The position numbers and the translations under genes were made by a program. The notes below the pieces were generated by a model. The model was not told where the DNA came from and made no database searches. It was given only the letters and a program-made list of their open reading frames with translations. Shown here in pieces: positions 43,706 through 47,637 of a stretch of DNA of 47,637 nucleotides. This DNA comes from Bacteroidota bacterium (GTDB lineage: Bacteria; Bacteroidota; Ignavibacteria; Ignavibacteriales; Ignavibacteriaceae), in assembly GCA_021813585.1 (NCBI GenBank), contig JAKAJV010000012.1, positions 1-47,637 of the forward strand. Reading direction: 5' to 3'. The stretch's first letter is position 1. Each line of letters opens with the position of its first letter.

Positions 43706-45694
43706 TTATTTTACATACTTAACAAGCCAGTCAATCCATTTTTTAAACACATCGGTTGTTCTTACAATGTCTCCGGGGAAATGAGTATCCGCAGGATAAA
43801 CAAAGAATTCCGTATTAACTCCGTCATCGCGCAACGCATGGTACATTTCATAACTGTTAACAATAGGAACGTTCGGGTCCCCGGCATCGCCCATAATTAA
43901 AGTAGGTGCTTTAACATTTTTAGCTAATACAATGGGCGACTGCTCGCGCCATATATCCCAATATTTCTCAACCCAGGGCGAGCCGCCGAAGAAATAGAGA
44001 TCATCGGTCTGATAGTAAGCGATGATATAGTCCATAACCCAATCGTTTAGAGCGGCACCTTCAACTGCAGCTTTCCATTTATCCGGGTAATAACCGTTCA
44101 GCCAAGAGGTCATATATCCGCCGTAAGACCATCCGGATATGCCTATGCGGGCAGTATCTATTACACCAAGCCGCTCAACCTTTTCCAGGCCGGCCATTAC
44201 ATCCTTTCCGGGTCCTTCGCCGGTGTTTCTAAAAATTGCATGCTGATAAGCATCGCCGAGATTTGTGCTGCCCCTGTAATTAGGCTGGAACACAAAAAAT
44301 CCCTTGGCGGCCAAAAGCTGAGGCAGAGATGAAAAACCAACCGTAGATGCACCCTCAGGTCCGCCGTGAATTACCAGTGCGAGCGGATATTTATTGCCGG
44401 CTTTAAAATCAACTGGATAAGTTAAAACTCCGTCTTCATCATATCCGTCCGGTCCTTTCCAGCTTATACTTTCTGTTTTACCGAGTGCCAGGCTGTCTAC
44501 AAAAGCATTGAAATTGGTAAGCCGCTTTGCCGTACCGTTTATTGAAGGAAGTACATACAGCTCTGAAGGATGATCTGGTGTGCTGCCGATAAAAGCGATA
44601 ATACCGTTATTCGAAATGCTGATGCTTCCACCTCCGGCTTCAACATCGCCGAGCTTAAGAAGTTCGGCATTACCTTTTAGCGGCTGACGCCACAGTACTG
44701 AACCTGTCCCTTTCTCGCCTGCAAGCAGAAGACTTTTTCCATCGGGAAGCCACAAGTAATTATTTATATTCCGCGCAAGCTCCGCAGTCGCATCGATAAT
44801 TTTACCGTCTGCCTCGGTATATACGGCGTTGCCGTTATTCTGATCGCCGTTTCTCGGACGCATGAATGCAAGAGTCTTTCCATCTGAAGAATATTTCGGC
44901 TGGCCAGATCCTTCGTCTTTAATTACAGTCTTAATTTCTCCGCCGTTTGTATCAACTTCAGCAATAAGGCTGTGCCATGAGTTGCCTTCCCAAACATCCG
45001 GAAACTTCTGGAACAATATTTCTTTCCCGTCGGGGCTCCAGACTAAAGGCGATATAGTTTCTTGGTCGGTACAAAGACTGAAACTCCCTTTAGTAATCTG
45101 TTTGGCCTGGCCTCCTTCAGCCGGGACAATCCAAAGATGCCAGGGCTGAACAGCCGCCCTAACCATGTAATTATTATCAGTTACCTGGAAGGCGTCTTCG
45201 TGGTGCTTAATTTCTTTGGGATTCGGAACAGTATCCTGCGCAACGAATGCAATTTTTTCACCGTTCGGGCTCCAGGTATATTCACTTATTCCGGTTTTTG
45301 ATTTAGTAATACAAACCGGATCGCCGCCATCCATGCGCATTATAAAGATTTGAGATTTTTTCGAGTCTGCATCCTTGGATATAAAAGCTAATTTTGATCC
45401 GTCGGGAGACCAGCTTAAGTGCGATAGGTCTTCCCGCTTGTATGTAATACTTCTGAACGTGTCTTCTTTAATTTTGATAAGATCAATTTCCTGGCTGCTC
45501 TTATCCTTTTCCCAATCGCGCCTGGAAACAATAACTGCAATACTTTTCCCGTCTGGCGAAATCTTGGGGCTTGATAAACCTACCAGTTTTCTCAGGTCAT
45601 CAAGCTTAAACGGTTGCTTAGCATTCTGTGCAGTGCTTATTCCGGAGAATAAAAGAATTATTAAGATTAACAATAAGTAGGAATTTGATTTCAT
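43706..45694 (-). CDS. Exported S9 prolyl oligopeptidase-family peptidase
   Basis: A signal peptide is followed by a beta-propeller (~40-400) with PD40-like repeats such as LSWSPDGSKLAFIS and YTWSPNGEKIAFVA, then the alpha/beta-hydrolase catalytic domain. Its nucleophile elbow is GISGWSYGGYM, the Asp is in MGDAGDPNVP and the His in YPADTHFPG. The family cleaves short peptides, here of the dipeptidyl- or acylaminoacyl-peptidase type. It is the first gene of the five-gene minus-strand run. Confidence 0.93.
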   Translation of the reverse strand: MKSNSYLLLILIILLFSGISTAQNAKQPFKLDDLRKLVGLSSPKISPDGKSIAVIVSRRDWEKDKSSQEIDLIKIKEDTFRSITYKREDLSHLSWSPDGSKLAFISKDADSKKSQIFIMRMDGGDPVCITKSKTGISEYTWSPNGEKIAFVAQDTVPNPKEIKHHEDAFQVTDNNYMVRAAVQPWHLWIVPAEGGQAKQITKGSFSLCTDQETISPLVWSPDGKEILFQKFPDVWEGNSWHSLIAEVDTNGGEIKTVIKDEGSGQPKYSSDGKTLAFMRPRNGDQNNGNAVYTEADGKIIDATAELARNINNYLWLPDGKSLLLAGEKGTGSVLWRQPLKGNAELLKLGDVEAGGGSISISNNGIIAFIGSTPDHPSELYVLPSINGTAKRLTNFNAFVDSLALGKTESISWKGPDGYDEDGVLTYPVDFKAGNKYPLALVIHGGPEGASTVGFSSLPQLLAAKGFFVFQPNYRGSTNLGDAYQHAIFRNTGEGPGKDVMAGLEKVERLGVIDTARIGISGWSYGGYMTSWLNGYYPDKWKAAVEGAALNDWVMDYIIAYYQTDDLYFFGGSPWVEKYWDIWREQSPIVLAKNVKAPTLIMGDAGDPNVPIVNSYEMYHALRDDGVNTEFFVYPADTHFPGDIVRTTDVFKKWIDWLVKYVK

Positions 45695-46310
45695 GCCGTA
45701 ATCCTTTAACGATTTTAATTAAGATACTAAAATAAATTATAACGCCCGCAGAAAAAATTCCCGTTTGGGGCTAAAACCATATACCGAGCCTTTAATTTTT
45801 CTTACTTCTAAATATTATGCAGCAGCTATTTTTTTATTACTAATAAACAAATGCTGAACTTTTACCTTTGCTCATTTTATATTTCTTGTGCAATAACATG
45901 TTTAAATTTATATAATTAGAATTTATCTCTACATAGTATTGTATCACATTCGCGATAATTATTAAAGCTAAAGCCGTATCCGGGACGGTCGATTTCAGCA
46001 AGAGCTCTATTAAAACGAAATCCGAATTATCTATAAAGGGTAGTTATTTTAGACACATCCTTCATTTTAATAAAAATTTAATTTGATTTTAGAAATTTAG
46101 TTTATTACGTTGAATTCGGAATTAATAGCTAGAAATTTATCCCTGTAGTTTTACCCGGTTGCATAGAATATCCAATCTATTTCTCTCGTTCTTGATATAA
46201 TTGAATTTAGCTTTATTATCAACTGACTGATCGTTATATGCATTGCAATATAGTATTTAATAAAAAAGAGATGAGATTAAATATTCAAATGAAATATTCG
46301 AGGGATAACT
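45695..46310. other. 616-bp intergenic region between divergent genes
   Basis: The longest gene-free stretch in the window. It must carry the promoters of the S9-peptidase operon (minus) and of the receiver gene (plus). I found no open frame longer than about 25 codons with a ribosome-binding site, and no tRNA, riboswitch or repeat match. It may hold a small RNA; nothing in the sequence proves it. Confidence 0.5.
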
Positions 46311-46742
46311 ATGAAAGACAAGATAAAAATTCTAGTTGCCGAAGATGAACTGCTGATTGCCATGGATATAAAGCTAAAGCTCGAAGAACTCGGATACGAA
46401 GTCACTTCTTTGGTAAGCACTGCAATTGAAGCAATCACAAAAAGCGAATCCGATAAGCCGGATGTAATTCTTATGGACGTTCGGCTAAGCGGCTCATTAA
46501 CAGGCATTGATGCAGCCAAAATAATTTCCTACAAACACAACATACCCATAATATTCCTAACTTCGGGCAGCAGCGAGGATGTATTGTTACATGACAAGAA
46601 CTTTAAGCCCCAGGAACATATTCCGAAGCCGGTTGAAACCTTAGTAATGCAGCAAGCACTGGAAAAAATAAAGCAGAAAATATTACTGTCATCAAAGCCG
46701 ATGCAGGATAATTTTTCGCAGCCGTCTTCATTTACTTATTGA
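46311..46742 (+). CDS. Response regulator receiver protein
   Basis: A CheY-like receiver with acidic pair VAEDELLIAM, phospho-Asp in VILMDVRLSG, Thr in IFLTSGSS and Lys in HIPKPVE. A short tail of ~25 residues follows with no output domain. It has no adjacent kinase and is followed by two tiny membrane-protein genes of unknown function. Confidence 0.92.
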   Translation: MKDKIKILVAEDELLIAMDIKLKLEELGYEVTSLVSTAIEAITKSESDKPDVILMDVRLSGSLTGIDAAKIISYKHNIPIIFLTSGSSEDVLLHDKNFKPQEHIPKPVETLVMQQALEKIKQKILLSSKPMQDNFSQPSSFTY

Positions 46743-46943
46743 TTTTTAATTTTTCACAGAGAATTTAATCAATTTATTTTGATGCCGCATTGTATTTGCC
46801 TGCTGCCGCATATCGACCAAAAATAAACTTTCAACGATAAATAATGTCGCATGTCTCTATTAGCTTTATTAAATATTCACACTTCAATAAGTTGAAATCA
46901 GATTAAGACAATTTTCTAAATTTTAATTTACACGAGTGGGTTT

Positions 46944-47072
46944 ATGTCGTTAACCGAACTTTCTTTTTCTGCAATCGCAGTAGTATTTGGAGCAATGTTT
47001 ATTCTGGTCGGAATTTCATACTTGTCATATAAATTGAAAAATAAACCTCCCTACAACGTACGCTCTAATTGA
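46944..47072 (+). CDS. 42-aa single-span membrane protein (micro-protein family member 2)
   Basis: After M-S-L-T-E-L comes a hydrophobic helix ending in GISYLSYKLKNKP and a short polar tail. It shares [LI]SYLxYKL(K/R)NKP with the next gene and SYLxYKxKN with the gene at 36167, with synonymous codon differences. A weak GAGTGGG site precedes it. It lies 201 bp after the receiver gene and may respond to it. Confidence 0.75.
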   Translation: MSLTELSFSAIAVVFGAMFILVGISYLSYKLKNKPPYNVRSN

Positions 47073-47123
47073 GTTATTTAATTATGGGCAAAGATTTCAA
47101 TTTAATAACAATTCGGAAAATAA

Positions 47124-47252
47124 ATGGAAATCTATAGGACTATAATTCCATTCCTAGCCGGTTTATTTGTTTTGGGCTGCGCTGTTGTTTTAATATCTTA
47201 CCTTGTTTATAAGCTAAGAAATAAACCAAAAAAATTTTACTCCCTTTTTTAA
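47124..47252 (+). CDS. 42-aa single-span membrane protein (micro-protein family member 3)
   Basis: A hydrophobic helix (~7-28) ends in ISYLVYKLRNKP, followed by a lysine-rich tail. It is a tandem relative of the gene at 46944-47072 with a 51-nt gap. The tail's resemblance to KdpF is superficial, as the potassium-pump genes are absent. Function unknown. Confidence 0.75.
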   Translation: MEIYRTIIPFLAGLFVLGCAVVLISYLVYKLRNKPKKFYSLF

Positions 47253-47286
47253 TCTTAAGGTTATGGTGCTTAATACCTTTAGCCAG

Positions 47287-47319
47287 GCGGTAAAAAAATT
47301 AATTCTTTTTTATAACCGC
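47287..47319. terminator. Hairpin between convergent genes, possible bidirectional terminator
   Basis: GCGGT (47287-47291) pairs with ACCGC (47315-47319), and inside A7 can pair with T6. The A/T flanks of the stem would give a U-run on either strand. It lies between the third micro-protein gene and the minus-strand gene at the window end. Confidence 0.4.
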
Positions 47320-47348
47320 TAAGTACTAAAGTTGAGCTGCTGCTGTTC

Positions 47349-47637
47349 CTAAACCTTCATGCCTTTAGCCAATGCAGTTGCCGCTGCAATTTCATTATAC
47401 GGTATATCATTTTTACGTCCGCACCTAGGACAGGTAATTGATGCTTCTTTATATTGAGGCGGAACCTTAATTTTTAGTCCGCAGGCGCAAACAATAAACG
47501 AAAAATTGCTAACCGTCATCATCAAGTCGCCAAGAGTTCTTTTTTCAGAAATCTTTCCCGGGGCTTCCTTTGCTTCCGAGGCATTTCTTATTTCAACCGG
47601 GGCTGACTCGCCTAGCCCTGAATTTGGAATAATCTGG
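47349..47637 (-). CDS. Zinc-ribbon protein, C-terminal part only (5' end beyond the window)
   Basis: The last 95 or so codons of a minus-strand gene are visible. They contain a zinc ribbon, CACGLKIKVPPQY followed by TCPRCGRKND, and end in AATALAKGMKV. Upstream of the ribbon is a polar linker (EAKEAPGKISEKRTLGD). This may be the tail of a larger membrane or peptidase protein, but the catalytic part lies outside the window, so no function is assigned. Confidence 0.75.
   Translation of the reverse strand, partial: QIIPNSGLGESAPVEIRNASEAKEAPGKISEKRTLGDLMMTVSNFSFIVCACGLKIKVPPQYKEASITCPRCGRKNDIPYNEIAAATALAKGMKV

Noticed and set aside
47124-47252. Identity as KdpF
   Set aside because: Only the YLVYxL pattern matches; there is no PERF-type tail and no kdpABC genes nearby.

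Overview
The window reads as chromosomal DNA from an AT-rich, Gram-negative bacterium of the Bacteroidota/Chlorobiota side of the tree, most likely an Ignavibacteria (Melioribacter-like) lineage. The clues are indirect: a ferredoxin-dependent 2-oxoacid oxidoreductase with a gamma-alpha fused subunit, a 7Fe-type ferredoxin, BshB1 (bacillithiol), many exported peptidases and lipoproteins, PAS/GAF histidine kinases, and few strong Shine-Dalgarno sites outside selected genes. No rRNA, tRNA, CRISPR array, phage or complete insertion sequence was found. The taxonomic call is inference.

Layout. 1-7.1 kb, minus strand: korA-korB, then nadE-dsbD. 7.2-12.9 kb, plus strand: an esterase, two PspC/LiaF-like envelope proteins, a lone ABC ATPase and a large composite sensor-phosphatase (lipobox, CBM20-like domain, jelly roll, 7TM, SpoIIE-type PP2C). 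13-21.2 kb, mostly minus: a stomatin-like protein, a SHOCT protein (plus), a small protein, a PfpI/DJ-1 protein, a PBP4-type carboxypeptidase, a lone receiver and two tandem paralogous GAF histidine kinases. 21.4-26.9 kb, plus: feoA-feoB, a Fur-family regulator, a metallo-beta-lactamase-fold hydrolase and an M28 peptidase with a PDZ domain. 26.9-33.9 kb is mixed: a broken anti-sigma factor, an OB-fold protein, yjbQ, a ferredoxin, a GHL10-type glycosidase, the LMW-PTP/fructosamine-kinase pair, a double-FKBP lipoprotein and bshB1. 34-38.7 kb: a YtcJ-like amidohydrolase, a 35-aa membrane protein, a NimA-like flavoprotein and soluble transhydrogenase. 38.8-45.7 kb, minus: one tight five-gene run of S9 peptidase, class-C serine hydrolase, DltE-like SDR, PAS histidine kinase and sigma-54 response regulator. 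45.7 kb to the end: a lone receiver, two more tiny membrane proteins related to the 35-aa one, and the C-terminus of a zinc-ribbon protein.

Two items look least explained. First, three very small single-span membrane proteins (35, 42 and 42 aa) share an SYLxYKx(K/R)N tail that is kept through synonymous codon changes, so they form a real micro-protein family. Second, a 148-149 bp element is present twice at about 98% identity, with 16-bp terminal inverted repeats and two inverted REP-like hairpins inside, which looks like a recently mobile, non-autonomous element. Also notable are an anti-sigma factor gene interrupted by an in-frame TGA, and the carbohydrate-binding/7TM/SpoIIE fusion.
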